Shown here piece after piece: positions 11,331-22,870 of a stretch of 64,000 nt of DNA (the stretch's first letter is position 1; every line of letters begins with the position of its first letter). Position numbers and translations under genes: made by a program. Location: contig CM064552.1 of assembly GCA_032716605.1 (NCBI GenBank), positions 16,177,690-16,241,689 on the forward strand. The letters run 5' to 3'. The notes beneath the pieces were generated by a model that saw only the letters and a list, made by a program, of their open reading frames with translations, made no database searches and was not told the DNA's origin. The DNA is from Paralithodes platypus. Lineage: Eukaryota > Arthropoda > Malacostraca > Decapoda > Lithodidae.

Positions 11331-11870
11331 AACTCCTTTGGAATAGATTACGTTAGGCTAGAGAAACGAAGATTAAGATGGGCTAGGCTGAATTTGAGTT
11401 GGGCTAGAGAAGGAGATATTTAGAATAGGGTGATAATTACAGAGAGGGATCCTGCCTTAGTGTGGACTGGAGGCTAAACTACTTCTATGGGTTAGATTCG
11501 AATAGGGAAGCGAAATTAAGATTGGGGAAGACTAGATAAAGATTGGGTTCGGCCAGAAGACGCTCGCATGGATCCTGGTTAGGTGTGGGCTGGAGGCCAG
11601 ACTACATACATTCATCCAGCTCATTTGGGATAGATCACGCTAGGCTAGAGAAATGAAGATTGAGATAAAGCTAAGCTAGAAAATGATAGATTTAGAATAA
11701 GGTGTGTACTGGAGGATAGAGTACATTTATCTAGCTCTTTGGGACACATTAGCATAGGGGAGCGAAGGGAAGATTAGGAAAGACTAGATTGAGATAATGT
11801 CAGACTACAACACAATGGACGTTCCTGTCTTGCCGTCTCAGGGTTAACATACAGAGGGACCCATTGCACT
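11250..11870 (+). repeat. Degenerate long-unit tandem repeat
   Basis: CCTGTCTTGCCGTCTCCGGG (about 11253) recurs as CCTGTCTTGCCGTCTCAGGG (about 11826). Between them, GTGTGGGCTGG, ACATACATTCATCCA(A/G)CTC and TAGGCTAGAGAAA(C/T)GAAGATT occur near 11296-11380 and again near 11586-11662, with a third partial near 11702. The spacing is about 290 bp. Confidence 0.65.
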
Positions 11871-12126
11871 AGATTAGGTTAGACTATAATGGGAAGATTA
11901 ATTAGGGATGGATTGCCCACCAACATCAGATTACATACCGTATTTTACTTAATAGATCGATTGGGTTCAGATGATGAAAGAAACAATCCTTCAGGTTCAT
12001 TTATGATAGATTCGAATACGCTAACGACTGGAAGATGAAGAATGGATGGATTGAACACTTGAGATAGGGTTAAGTTAGAGTATCAAGATGAGAACCTGGG
12101 ATTGGGCTAGGCTTGCGAAAGAATGA

Positions 12127-12428
12127 TTAACCCTTTCAATACCGGTGACGTCCTTTTTATTGGATTTCAGCTACATTAATATGGCATTATAAAGCTTAGG
12201 AAAGATATATGGTAGCTAAAAGGATTAATTGAGATAGTCTGTAACCTTTCAATGGGTAGATATCCTTCCTAACATTTTTGTCTTCTGTATGTGAGTGAGG
12301 GAGACAAAAGGCAGAACTGCCTGTGACGAGTGCCTCCCCCAGAGTTGAAAGATGTTGAAACATGCATAAAACCGTCTAACAATTGCCAGAATGTAACGAA
12401 AAGATGCCACCGGTACTGAAGGGGTTAA
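12127..12428 (+). mobile_element. P2-family MITE, longer copy
   Basis: Starts TTAACCCTTTCAATACCGG and ends CCACCGGTACTGAAGGGGTTAA, giving inverted termini that include TTAA. The right arm carries ACCGTCTAACAATTGCCAGAAT. At 302 bp it is about 90 bp longer than other copies because of an internal segment (about 12284-12370). Confidence 0.8.
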
Positions 12429-12574
12429 GAAAGAATGGGTTGAGATATGTTAGAGGCATGTATATAGATTTAGGAGATGAAGACTATACCAAACTATAAG
12501 GGCTACTCTTCTCTACACTGGCACCCTCAAACGTATTACCAACCTTGCCAGCAGGAGCCTTGTGGTGTCAGCTC

Positions 12575-12576
<2 letters not shown>

Positions 12577-12637
<61 letters not shown>
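12577..12637. repeat. (CT)n microsatellite
   Basis: About 30 CT units. The 75-codon frame across it is not a gene. Confidence 0.97.
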
Positions 12638-12642
<5 letters not shown>

Positions 12643-12908
12643 TCCTTGAAGATACTGTATTACCTTCCTTTTGTTGTTACCTTTCTACTTTAGATTTAGC
12701 ATAATGTAAATGTCAACATTATTCCGTTCTACTGTATTATTATACTAGTTGATTGTTATTTTGTATTTTGCATCAGATTTTTGCCTTTTCTCAATACATA
12801 TTTTTCTTATACACATATAAATAAGCATACGAGTGTACTGTATGCTTATTGTACATATTTGGAATTATCGTATTTCCAGTACTTAGTATTGCGATCATCT
12901 CATATTAA
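12638..12908. other. Unassigned AT-rich DNA
   Basis: Nothing recognised. Confidence 0.4.
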
Positions 12909-12925
12909 AACACACACACACACAC

Positions 12926-13022
<97 letters not shown>

Positions 13023-13089
13023 ATATATACTGTATATATATACCGGTATATATATATAATAATAATATACAGTATATACACACACACAC
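12909..13089. repeat. Compound (CA)n-(TA)n microsatellite with ACCGGT palindromes
   Basis: CA repeats (12910-12928), then about 90 bp of TA, then a region where ATCGGTATATATACTGTATA and TATACCGGTATATA form perfect palindromes, ending in a second CA run. Open frames here are Tyr/Ile artefacts. Confidence 0.95.
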
Positions 13090-13367
13090 GATTAATATTT
13101 TTGTGTTATATACAGTATGTGACCCTATACTTTACAGAGGTTCATCCTACAATGAATAAAATCGTGAGGTAGTTGCTACAAACAAATATATAGTAACAGT
13201 AGGACGGAAAGGGTTATATTCCATGTCACTTGGAAGTTATTTTTCTAAAGGTGTAATTAATTTGTTTTTAGATAGAGTGAACCGCGGCTTACGTTTTCCC
13301 CGCCTTCCCATTTTCTTTGGTATATTGCTGTTCCGCCTGTCCTCCCCCCCCCCCTCTCTCTCTCTTA

Positions 13368-13369
<2 letters not shown>
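13090..13369. other. Unassigned DNA
   Basis: No gene recognised. A C-run and CT stretch precede the next TA tract. Confidence 0.4.

Positions 13370-13427
<58 letters not shown>
13370..13427. repeat. (TA)n microsatellite
   Basis: About 29 TA units. Confidence 0.97.
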
Positions 13428-13429
<2 letters not shown>

Positions 13430-13730
13430 GGTAACATTTGACACGCTGCTAGCGCAACATTTTTGATCGAAAGACTTATTTTGCGAGTTAAGGGAATAAA
13501 GTTTGCCTCGATTATTTTATTTTTTTAAATAGACTACAGTACAATATTCACAGTTGGGCAGGGCAGAGGGTCTATTTGTCGTTCAGTTATTTTCGACCTA
13601 GAACATACAATGAGTTATTTTGCCATTTTGAAAATTACCCATCGTATTGCATCGTATGTCAGATTCAATAACAAATACGGTTATTTTCATTTTAGGGACA
13701 AATAAACACTGTATCGACTGTCTAAATGAC

Positions 13731-13776
13731 CCCCCCCCCCAAAAAAAAAAAAAAAAAAAAAATAATAATAATAATA
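13731..13776. repeat. Poly-C/poly-A/(TAA)n junction
   Basis: A run of C, then about 21 A, then TAATAATAATAATAAT. Confidence 0.9.
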
Positions 13777-13849
13777 AAATATCCAAATTAACATGTTTTA
13801 ATATTAATACATAAACACACAATATTTTTAATAACCTTCCTTGTACTAA

Positions 13850-14060
13850 ACGCTACTCCGTCCTACCCTACCTTGCCATTCCTTTCCACAATCTCTCCCT
13901 ACTCTGTCCTACCCATCTTTTCATTGTCCTACCCGATATTAAAGAAACATACATAAACCCACTCTTCGATTCCCTGCCCCACCCTATACCCAAATGAGTC
14001 CTACCTTTCCTTACATTGTCCTACCCTGTATTACAGTAACCAACCCTAACGCACCTTCCA
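13850..14060. repeat. Degenerate TCCTACCC-type repeat
   Basis: Irregular GTCCTACCC/CCTACCTT motifs. It resembles a diverged relative of the 20-bp array at 14554. Confidence 0.5.
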
Positions 14061-14135
14061 CTACCCTGGCCTGCTGTGTCATGGTTTTCTGGGGTCATGG
14101 GTTGTCTCCGTTGTGGCACCAGGGATACAATCTGG

Positions 14136-14354
14136 TTAACCCCTTCAGCACCATCACGTATTTTTAACTTTTATTGTAGCTCTGATTGAGGTGAATTTAT
14201 GCAGTTTAAGAAGGACCTACTGTATGTTATTCAGAGGGTTTATTGAGATCGTAATTACCACTTTGAGTCCTAAAGGTAGATTAGAAGCTAAACAAAAATA
14301 ATTAATGGTAACCAGAATAAGAAGAATATTACGGCATAGTGTTGAAGGGGTTAA
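14136..14354 (+). mobile_element. P2-family MITE, well-bounded copy
   Basis: Starts TTAACCCCTTCAGCACCATC and ends GGCATAGTGTTGAAGGGGTTAA, clear inverted termini with TTAA at both outer edges. The subterminal GTAACCAGAATAAGA and the central GTTTAAGAAGGACCTACTG are family features. 219 bp, non-coding. Confidence 0.85.
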
Positions 14355-14545
14355 AACGGCCACAACCCCTACGGCCACAATCCTAAACAGCCTATGTTAC
14401 GTTAAGTTAGACTGTGCTATGCTTGATTGGGCTAGGTTACTTTAGAATAGGTTAGCTTAGGTTTGGCTTGGTTAGATTAGGAATGTTTAGGTTAAATTTA
14501 GGAAAGTTAGGTTATGAGACTGTGGCCATTGCGGAGTTTGACCGA
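14355..14545. repeat. Degenerate TAGGTTA-type sequence
   Basis: Many TTAGGTT, GGTTAGAT and AAGTTAGGTTATG motifs, related to the arthropod TTAGG theme but not a regular array. Confidence 0.5.
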
Positions 14546-14553
14546 TTGATATA

Positions 14554-15005
14554 CATTGTCCTACTTTGACCTACCCTATCCTACTTTGACCTACCCTGTC
14601 CTACTTTAACCTACCCTGTCCTACTTTGACCTACACTTCCTACTTTGACCTTCCCTGTCCTACTTTGACCTACACTGTCGTACTTTGACCTACACTGTCC
14701 TATTTTAACCTACTCTGTCCTGCTTTGACCTTCCCTGTCCTGCTTTAACCTACCCTGTCCTACTTTGACCTACACTATCCTACTTTGACCTACACTGTCC
14801 TATTTTAACCTATCCTGACCTGCTTTGACCTTCCCTGTCCTGCTTTAACCTACCCTGTCCTATTTTGACCTACCCTGTCCTACTTTGACCTACCCTGTCC
14901 TACTTTGACCTACACTGTCCTACTTTAACCTACCCTGTCCTACTTTGACCTACCCTGTCCTACTTTGACCTACCTTGTTCTACTTTGACCTACCCTGTCC
15001 TGCCG
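14554..15005 (+). repeat. 20-bp tandem minisatellite
   Basis: About 22 copies of CCTACTTTGACCTACCCTGT, with variants (TTTTAACC, TACACTGT, TTCCCTGT) that recur in blocks, suggesting amplification of multi-unit segments. Confidence 0.95.
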
Positions 15006-15320
15006 TGTCCTGGTCTTGTGAACCCCGCTGAGCATCACCAGGAAGCAACCATCACCACCCACACAAAAAACGCCCCAAGCGAAACGAAAAAAAAAAAAAA
15101 AAAAATCCCTCGCTCGTGAAGTGTAAAAACAGGTACAGAATGGATGTTGTCGGGGAAGGAAATTTTTGCCGGCAGTTTGGCTGGGGCGGAAGGAAGAGCC
15201 GAGCTGCCTCTGCAAAACTTATTCTATCGACTAGGTATTTCAATATGTATTTGGAAGTTCTACCAGATTTTTTATTGGAAATATATTTGTCCTTCATTCT
15301 TACGTTTACGACAATTATAT
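15006..15320. other. Unassigned DNA with poly-A
   Basis: An A-run lies at about 15088-15105. Open frames of 60-81 codons on both strands overlap each other and have no recognised domain. Confidence 0.4.
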
Positions 15321-15323
15321 ATA

Positions 15324-15418
<95 letters not shown>

Positions 15419-15440
15419 TTATATATATATATATGAATCT
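15321..15440. repeat. Compound (AAAT)n-(TA)n-(GA)n-(TA)n microsatellite
   Basis: Four adjoining simple repeats with sharp borders. Confidence 0.95.
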
Positions 15441-15551
15441 GCTGATATTTCTTTTGATTTAACTGCTAACCTAGAAAACAGTTTATTATGAATTGGTTAT
15501 TATCCTTTACCCTCTCTTACAGCTCAGAATACGAGTTGGTTATTATGCCAC

Positions 15552-16160
15552 ACCAAACCTTACATCCAACCTAGAATAAACCTAACCCAACCTTACAGCT
15601 AACCTAGAATATACCTAACCCAACCTTACAGATAACCAAGAATATACGTAACCCAACCTTACAGCCAACCAAGAATACACCTAACCCAACCTTACAGATA
15701 ACCTAGAATATACCTAACCCAACCTTACATATAACCAAGAATACACCTAACCCAACCTTACAGATAACCTAGAATATACCTAACCCAACCTTACATATAA
15801 CCAAGAATACACCTAACCCAACCTTGCAGCCAACCAAGAATATCCCTAACCCAACCTTACAGTCAACCAAGAATACACCTAACCCAACCTTACAGTCAAC
15901 CAAGAATACACCTAACCCAACCTTACAGTCAACCAAGAATACACCTAACCCAACCAAGAATACACCTAACCCAACCTTACAGTCAACCAAGAATACACCT
16001 AACCCAACCAAGAATACACCTAACCCAACCTTACAGTCAACCAAGAATACACCTAACCCAACCAAGAATACACCTAACCCAACCTTACAGTCAACCAAGA
16101 ATACACCTAACCCAACCAAGAATACACCTAACCCAACCTTACACCTAACCCAACCTTACA
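15552..16160 (+). repeat. 33-bp minisatellite with 54-bp higher-order unit
   Basis: The unit is CCTAACCCAACCTTACAG plus TCAACCAAGAATACA. From about 15945 the array switches to a 54-bp higher-order unit made of a full 33-bp unit plus a 21-bp deleted form. Open frames on both strands (repeating NPTLQSTKNTP, or VGLGVFLVDCK on the minus strand) are consequences of the 3n period, not proteins. Confidence 0.95.
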
Positions 16161-16335
16161 ACAAGTCTAGACACCACCTGACCACCCCCTGCCGTGATCC
16201 ACAGAGATGTCACCTCGTTTACCCACCACCGGCACGAGGGGTCAACTAAAATATTGTCATGCGCGATAATAACCAGGTAATCATGCACCGTGGGAGGCAG
16301 GTCAAACGGCCAGGTGAGACAGGTAAGATAAAACT

Positions 16336-17040
16336 AAAGTTATTGAGGTGGTGGGGAAAGGTGTGTGGTTGGATGAGGGAGGGTGTGGGGTGTGTGTGGT
16401 GCAGGTGAGGTAGCTAGAGAGGTGTGCGGTTGGGTGGGGGTATATGATGTAGCAGAGGTATGGTGATAGGGTGAGTAATAGGTATGTGATGTGAGGTATA
16501 AGATAGGGTATATAGAAAGGTGTACGTTTGGGTGAGGTAGGGTGTGAGGGATATGATAGAGCAAAGGTAGGGTGATAAGGTTTATGTAAGATGTGTGAGG
16601 TAGGGTATGTGATAGGTGAGGTGTGCGTTTGGGTGAGGTAGGGTGTGAGGGGAATGATGCAACAGAGGGAGGGGAATAAGGGTTTATGTATGATGTGTAA
16701 GGTAAGGTATTAGAGTGTGTGATAGGTGAGGTGTAAGGTGGGTAAGGTAGGGTGTGAGGAGTATGATGCAACAGAGGTAGGGTAATAAGGTTTATGTAAG
16801 ATGTGTGAGGTAAGGTATTAGGGTGTGTGATAGGTGAGCTGTAAGGTAGGTCAGGCAGGGTGTGAGGTAGTGTAATAAAGAGTGTGAGGTACCGGTAGTG
16901 TAATGACGGTTGTGAGGTAGGGTATGAGGGAGAATGCTAGGGTGTGTGTAAGATAGGTGAGGTAGGATATGTGGTAGTGTGTTAGACGAAACAAGTGTGA
17001 GGTGGAGTAGGTGGGTGTGAAGTAGGTGAAGTACGGTGAT
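16336..17040 (+). repeat. Degenerate GT/AGG-rich minisatellite
   Basis: Irregular GGTGAGGTAGGGTGTGAGG and GATGCAACAGAGGTAGGGTAA motifs. Longer units of about 80-110 bp recur, for example TTTATGTAAGATGTGTGAGG near 16580 and 16790. Confidence 0.85.
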
Positions 17041-17339
17041 ATTTAGTGTGGTTCACTTGCTTGTTCGTCAAGGGGAATCCACACAATACGAGCTAAGCTC
17101 ATTATTATCGCGCCTCCTTAACTGGGAATATATTGCGTGAAATGCATGTTAAGTGTTTATGTATCGTTGGAATGGCTGTGGATGTGTGTGCAGTCTGTAT
17201 TTTAGCCAATGGGCGACATCTGGAAGCGAAGGCTTAGGGTTAATCTGTACGATACCATTCTCACTACGGTACCAGTCTCACCCTTAGGTTGACCAGTAGC
17301 TTAGGTTGACCAGTACGATACTCATCTCACCTTGTAACC
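17041..17339. other. Unassigned DNA with a short duplication
   Basis: TTAGGTTGACCAGTA occurs twice near 17285-17315, next to CAGTCTCACC/CTCATCTCACC. It may be the distal 3' part of the adjacent SINE. Confidence 0.4.
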
Positions 17340-17520
17340 GATCACGGACCCCAGATGGGACGTCACAACTTCGTCCACTTATACCATGTTCCTATTTATA
17401 CTGCTAGGTGAACAGAGGCTACACCGTTAGGAGACTTGCCCAAATGTCTCTTCCCCGCCCGGGTCTCGAACCCGGGACCTTCTGGTTGTGAGCCAGACGC
17501 GCTATCAGTTACGCCACGGG

Positions 17521-17522
<2 letters not shown>
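17340..17522 (-). mobile_element. tRNA-derived SINE, Val(CAC)-like head
   Basis: On the minus strand, 17522 to 17451 folds as a near-perfect 72-nt tRNA. Acceptor TCCCCGT pairs with GCGGGGA; anticodon arm TCTGG-CTCACAA-CCAGA reads CAC; the T arm CCGGG-TTCGAGA-CCCGG is perfect. Downstream, CTGTTCACCTAGCAGTATAA and AATAGGAACATGGTATAAGT match the body of the SINE at 9872. The body continues to about 17340; the true 3' end is unclear. The perfect tRNA fold leaves open a real tRNA-Val gene, but the shared body argues for a SINE. Confidence 0.85.
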
Positions 17523-17603
<81 letters not shown>

Positions 17604-17625
17604 TGTGTGTGTGTTTGTGTGAGGT
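17523..17625. repeat. (TG)n microsatellite
   Basis: About 40 TG units starting exactly at the 5' edge of the SINE head, then GAGTGTGTG variants. Confidence 0.97.
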
Positions 17626-18340
17626 AGATGCTGTAGGGTGTAAAGGTGGACATAATTTAGTGTTAAGTGAGACATCTTTCTACCGATAATGTACAGATAT
17701 AACATAACGAGGGGTCGGGGGCGTCTTCTAAGCTTCAGCTTGAAGTAGGTTTAGGGGCAAACTAAACTAAAATGCTCAAAAACTGCAAAAATGGTCAAAA
17801 CCCTCCATATAAGAAAAAAATCAATAACCCCCCAAACGTCCAATCAGCTGGTGTTTAAGTCGGTAGGCTGGGCTATCAGCTAGGTAAAGTAGAGTTGAAA
17901 GCAAAGTAACTCAGGTGATAATCATAGCCTAGTCAGAATAAACAAAATAATGGCATACGCTCAACAACAACAACAACAACACAACGAGAAATAAAGTGGC
18001 GTGGTCGGCATCAACTTGGAAAGTGAGACTCATAATGACTTTTACAGTGTCGGAGAAGAAGCGACGTAAACACAAAACACAAACACGAAACTAGAATGTC
18101 ACTGCTTCGTGGATTCATCTGGGGAATCATAAATAACTTTGTGAGGGGATGATGAAAGTCACCTGCGCAAATCATGTCATAGGATCTTGGTCGTTGTAGC
18201 CTCACATTCTGATTAAAGTTAAAATATAATGGACTTCTATTTAGAGTGAGGGTTAAAGTCTAGCTAACAAGAAAATAATGATAGCCAATCGTGAGGTATA
18301 ATACATAACAAGTTATCTATTCTTGTAGTTGTATTATAGA
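17626..18340. other. Unassigned DNA with degraded P1-like piece
   Basis: 17700-17840 holds a weak P1-like pattern (CTTCAGCTTGAAGTAGG, AAAATGGTCAAAACC). A (CAA)n run lies at 17966-17980. No gene evidence. Confidence 0.35.
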
Positions 18341-19135
18341 CACTTAATGAACATTATTGTTGGTGTTGGTAGTGGTGGTACTGTTGGAGATCCTGATGGT
18401 GGTGGTGAAGTTGATTATGGTTCTGGTGGTGGAGGTACTAGTGGCGCGAAGATAATGGGGGAGAAGGTACTAGTGATGGTGACGACGGTGGAGATATTGG
18501 TACTGTTGGAGATACTAGTAGAGGAGATGGCGGTAGTGGAGGGGCTGGCTACGGTAGTACTGGAGGTGGTAGAAGAGATAATAGCGGAGAAGCTACTAGT
18601 GTTGGAGGTAGTGGTGGAGAAGGTACTAGTAGGGGAGAAGTACTGGTTAATCCTAGGCAGAACATGGAAGGAGGGGGGGGGGGGCAGTCGTCAGTCCTAC
18701 ATAGTCCCACCATAACGATTCCAAAACTAGTAAAGTTGCCACCACCACCACCACGTATTAAATGGTCGTACTAGTAGTGGTGATGGAGGTGATATTAGGA
18801 GTGATGGTCTTGGTGGAGAGGTTGGTTACGGTAGTAATGGAGGTGGTGATGGTGGAGAAGCTACCTCGTGTATAGTACTGATAGTGATGGTACTAGTGGT
18901 AGAGGAGGTACTACGGATAATGGAGATGGTGATGCGAGAGGAGGTAATGGAGGTGCAAAATTGTATAGTGTAATAGCGACGGTGCAGATACTATATTATA
19001 GTGGAGGTGGCTATGGTACTGCTGAAGGTACTAGTAGTGGTGGAGATACTGACGGTGGTGGAGAGGTACTGGCTAGGATCCAAGGGAGGGCCAAATCTTC
19101 AGTCCTATAAGAACCCCCCACCATAACAATTCCAG
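18341..19135 (+). repeat. GGT/ACTAGT-rich minisatellite, duplicated block
   Basis: Dense GGTGGT, GGTACTAGTGG and GGAGATACTAG motifs. The ends of two halves match: CAGTCCTACATAGTCCCACC then ATAACGATTCC (18690-18722), and CAGTCCTATAAGAACCCCCC then ATAACAATTCC (19100-19133). This indicates a duplication of about 410 bp. Gly/Val-rich open frames are artefacts. Confidence 0.85.
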
Positions 19136-19300
19136 AAGCCGTAGAATTACTAACCGACCCGGCGTCACGTCAGCCCCAGCGAAAAATATTTGACGGGATA
19201 GTGAATGTTGGCTGGGAATGGTGGATATAATTCGCTGAAGGAGCTAATATTCTCTTAAAGGGGGAAGGTTGAAAGGGAAAGGAGAAGGGAGGGCCTATTG

Positions 19301-19735
19301 GTTATGTCATAACAACCAGCACAAGACATTTTGACACCAACGTAACTGACACCAAAACACTTACCAACACTACAGCATTTGACACCAACACAATTGACAC
19401 TAACGCACTTACCAACACTACAACATTTGACACCAACACAATTGACACTAACGCACTTACCAACACTACAATATTTGACACCAACACAATTGACACTAAG
19501 GCACATGTAGACAGGAGCACAAGTGATACCAAAACACTTGCCAACACAAGAACATTTGACACCTACAGAATTGACACCAAAACACTTGCCAACACTAGAA
19601 GATTTGACACCTACATAATTGACACCAAAACACTTGCCAACACTAGAAGATTTGACACCTACATAATTGACACCAAAACACTTGCCAACACTAGAAGATT
19701 TCACACCTACATAATTGACATCAATTTTTTTTTAC
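19301..19735 (+). repeat. 48-bp minisatellite
   Basis: About nine units built on GACACCAACACAATTGACAC plus TAACGCACTTACCAACACTA. The 3n period leaves the minus strand open for 149 codons as a cysteine-containing VGVKCCSVGKCVSVNC repeat, which is a translated minisatellite. Confidence 0.93.
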
Positions 19736-20205
19736 ACCAACACACTTTTCTAAACTATGCAACTTAATCATTTTTATTTTATTTTTTGTTGGCTAATATT
19801 CCATTATTCGATTACGCTTTAGAAAAAAAAAATATGTGAGATTGAAAGTTAAATGAGAGAGGGTTTCCAAAATTAGACTGGCAGAGGTATTTAATCTGAG
19901 TAAATTTGTCTAATACTAGCCAGAATAAGATGAAAATTACGCCATTGAATTGAAGGAGCTAAAAGGGTAGTTCCAGTCTGGGGGAGGTTGAAAGGAAAAA
20001 TAAAAAGGGGTGGGGGGAGGGGGGGGGGGGGGGGGGTTAGTGCCAATATATACTTTACTTTAAACTGATACGATTTTATTCAGCTTAGAAAGTAACTCGA
20101 GGATTCAATGTGGTAAACACCCTCTCACTCTCACAAGTATCTTACAAACTGCTTAAAATCGTCTGATGGTAGCTAGGGTATACTAAACACTGGCGCCATT
20201 GTAGT
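19736..20205. mobile_element. Two degraded P2-family pieces around a poly-G run
   Basis: 19885-19966 ends in GCCATTGAATTGAAGGAGC with a TAGCCAGAATAAGATG subterminal motif. 20040-20200 has ACGATTTTATTCAGCTTAGA and CGTCTGATGGTAGC. A G-run occupies about 20007-20035. Confidence 0.5.
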
Positions 20206-20480
20206 GACCGGGATAAGGGTAGATATTGTTGTATATTGGACAGGAGAATGAGAATGTTATCGACCATGGCCAGCAGAGGAAGGGGAAAGAGAGCTGGATA
20301 AAAAGATAAGAGCGAGAGAGAGAGAGATATTGAATTGGTTGATTTGACTCCTCATTGAGATAGCATTAGTACATACAATTATATATACACGTACAGTCAA
20401 TATATTTATATTATTTCTAACATCGTTCTTAACACCTCAAATTAAATTAATGAATATATAATACAGATATGTGGACCTGA

Positions 20481-20486
20481 TTATAC

Positions 20487-20572
<86 letters not shown>

Positions 20573-20622
20573 AAGAGAGAAGAGAAGAGAAGAAAGAGAG
20601 AGAGGGGGAGGGGGGGGGGGGG
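20481..20622. repeat. (GA)n microsatellite and G-run
   Basis: About 100 bp of GA, then GAAGAGA variants, ending in about 14 G. Confidence 0.96.
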
Positions 20623-20744
20623 CTATCAAAAAATGTCCACGTGAAGGAAGCCACCGTGGAAGAATTAATTCCTTATATGGTGGACACTGGTGCCTCCATC
20701 CTGTTGACCTTGTTTTTACACTTTCTATTTTTTTTATTATTATT

Positions 20745-20904
20745 AAATTATTGTGTTCAGTCCAAGAAGAACCTGTCAGAGATAAAGCTCTAACATGAGC
20801 AAACCTACACTCCTGATCCGTTGAGGTCCTCCCTACGTAGAGTAAAACTGGATAATATTAGCCAGAATACAATTAAAACTACGCCATCCTATTCAAAGCG
20901 TTAA
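20745..20904 (+). mobile_element. P2-family piece
   Basis: Contains TCCAAGAAGAACCTGTCAG, AATATTAGCCAGAATACAAT and the right end CAAAGCGTTAA. The left end is lost. Confidence 0.5.
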
Positions 20905-21965
20905 CAAGAATTATCTGTAGACCATTTATCTCCGCCACGTGAGCATATTTAGGGTGGAGAAGGAGCATGCAATCATCACGATAATGTAATTGTGAAGTAT
21001 TACAATGATCAGTAAATAGCGCAAGATGATTTTTATATATCAAGCTATTTTTATCATAGTCACTTTTACTTGATTCGGCCATTCAATAATACATGTTCCT
21101 GTTTTCCTTCTTGACTCTGTTTTTCCTTTAGAGTAAACGATAATATAAATAACTCAGAACTCTAAATAACTCGAGTCAGAATTATCAAACACTACCTTGT
21201 CGTATAGGTGACCCAGAACTCTTTGGTACACCTATCACGAACCACAGCCATTATACCTTATCTGATCATATAGGTAACCCAGAACCACACCTAGCACGAG
21301 TCGGAGCTAAATTACCTTTATTAACAATTGAATATACCGTATAATTGTGTAAGTGTAAACCAAGTATTATACCGCAAGGTAATGCACTTGAGGGTATTGG
21401 ACAAACAAGTAATTTACGTCTACCTATAAAGGGTTGGGTAGGGTAGGGGGAATGGATTGAGGGGGTGAAGGCTAGGGGGGGGGGGGGGGGGGTCGAAGTA
21501 ACATACCATGAAATAACCCGGTGGACAGGTAGCAGCCACCGCCCCACCTACATCCCTCCATTCTCACCTCACCTACACACCTTTCGTAAATTTTAGACTG
21601 GTCATCCGTCGACCATATGTGGCATGTGTTGTTAGTAATATCTGACGAAGTTAAACATCATTGAAATACCAATACTTTACATTAACATACAAAAACCTGC
21701 CCTATGTTGAATCCAGTACAACTATCTCATTATTATTTGTTATTGTTTGTCAGTTTGGTTGTAACTGAATATATCAAATGTGTAGGGCAGTCTTAATATT
21801 TGACCCTCTCTCCTTCCCTGTGTTGCTTTCAAGGGGGAAGGGGAGGGGGAGGAGAAAGCTTTGCATATATCTAAGTTTGAAGAAGAAACATGCAAATTGT
21901 CACTTAGTGGTTCTCCTCATGTGGAGGTTATATCCATTTTGTTATTCTCGAAGTATATATTTGTT
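20905..21965. other. Unassigned DNA
   Basis: A weak duplication (ATAGGTGACCCAGAACTC near 21205, ATAGGTAACCCAGAACC near 21270) and a G-run at about 21475-21492. No exon recognised. Confidence 0.4.
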
Positions 21966-21984
21966 GGAATGATTTTCAAGTTAA

Positions 21985-22058
21985 TAATACACACACGCAC
22001 GCACCCACCCACACACACATACACACACGCACGCACGTACGCACACACACACACACTA
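21985..22058. repeat. (CA)n-rich tract
   Basis: CACACGCACGCACCCACC-type interrupted CA repeats. Confidence 0.9.
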
Positions 22059-22774
22059 CAAACATTCATGTCATGGGTTCGAGTCCCCAAAATGAAGTCC
22101 TGGTGGAAATTGGTCTGATCTCTGTCTTTCAAAGGATCCCTCACCTGACCCCTCAATTGTCCTGGTCAGGCAAGGGTGTACAGTCACGGGCAAAAGAATT
22201 TTTCTGTTTTAGGCTCAGTCTTAATTTGATGCTTAGTATTTTCTATATTGCCATGTGCATAAACCATACAGTATTTCCGTTTCATAGTGATAATTTTAGT
22301 TTAAAGTGTATATACAGTATTAGAGGATATTTTTACCGACTTATTCATAAGTTGGGTTAGAGAAAAGTTGTTACCTCGGTAGGGCCTATATAAATATTAT
22401 ACATTCACTACAAGAAGCTTAATACAATCGTGTTGTGTTATATAGAATACAAGATAACAAGTTATGTTATCATGAAGCTACAGCTACATCGGTCGAGCTT
22501 GTTTTAAATCCCTTAGCAAAGAAGCATTTATTTTCGTAATATATTCAATATCGTGTAGTTTTAGCCACAAAAGGACGTGATCACACTAAAAGGATTAAAA
22601 CTCTATAATGTGACTGTACACATGTGCACATAATATATGTCATAAGGTTCAAACACCTATTATTGATATTTTGATAAGCTAGAATTATTAGCTTTAATGT
22701 ATTTATTGACAGTTTCCAAAACATTTTTGGTATTTAGGCTACACACTTTTCTTAGCCCTTCATTATGATAACCA
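22059..22774. other. Unassigned DNA with one B-box-like motif
   Basis: GGTTCGAGTCC near 22077 resembles a pol III B-box, but no tRNA fold surrounds it. The rest is AT-rich and unassigned. Confidence 0.35.
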
Positions 22775-22870
22775 CTTTTATCATTCTTCAGGCTATTAAT
22801 CATTTATAAAACGCAGCAAACCACTTTAATCATTCTTCAGGCTATCAATCATTTATAAAACGCAGCTTTG
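22765..22870 (+). repeat. Two-copy tandem repeat, about 50 bp
   Basis: ATCATTCTTCAGGCTATTAATCA with TTTATAAAACGCAGC is repeated with two or three changes. Confidence 0.85.

Noticed and set aside
15769..16249. NPTLQSTKNTP and VGLGVFLVDCK repeat frames
   Set aside because: Artefact of a 33-bp unit; no start context, no conservation evidence.
19255..19704. Cysteine-patterned 149-codon frame that resembles a knottin-like repeat
   Set aside because: It follows a 48-bp minisatellite exactly, lacks a signal peptide and splice signals, and its second phase is also open.
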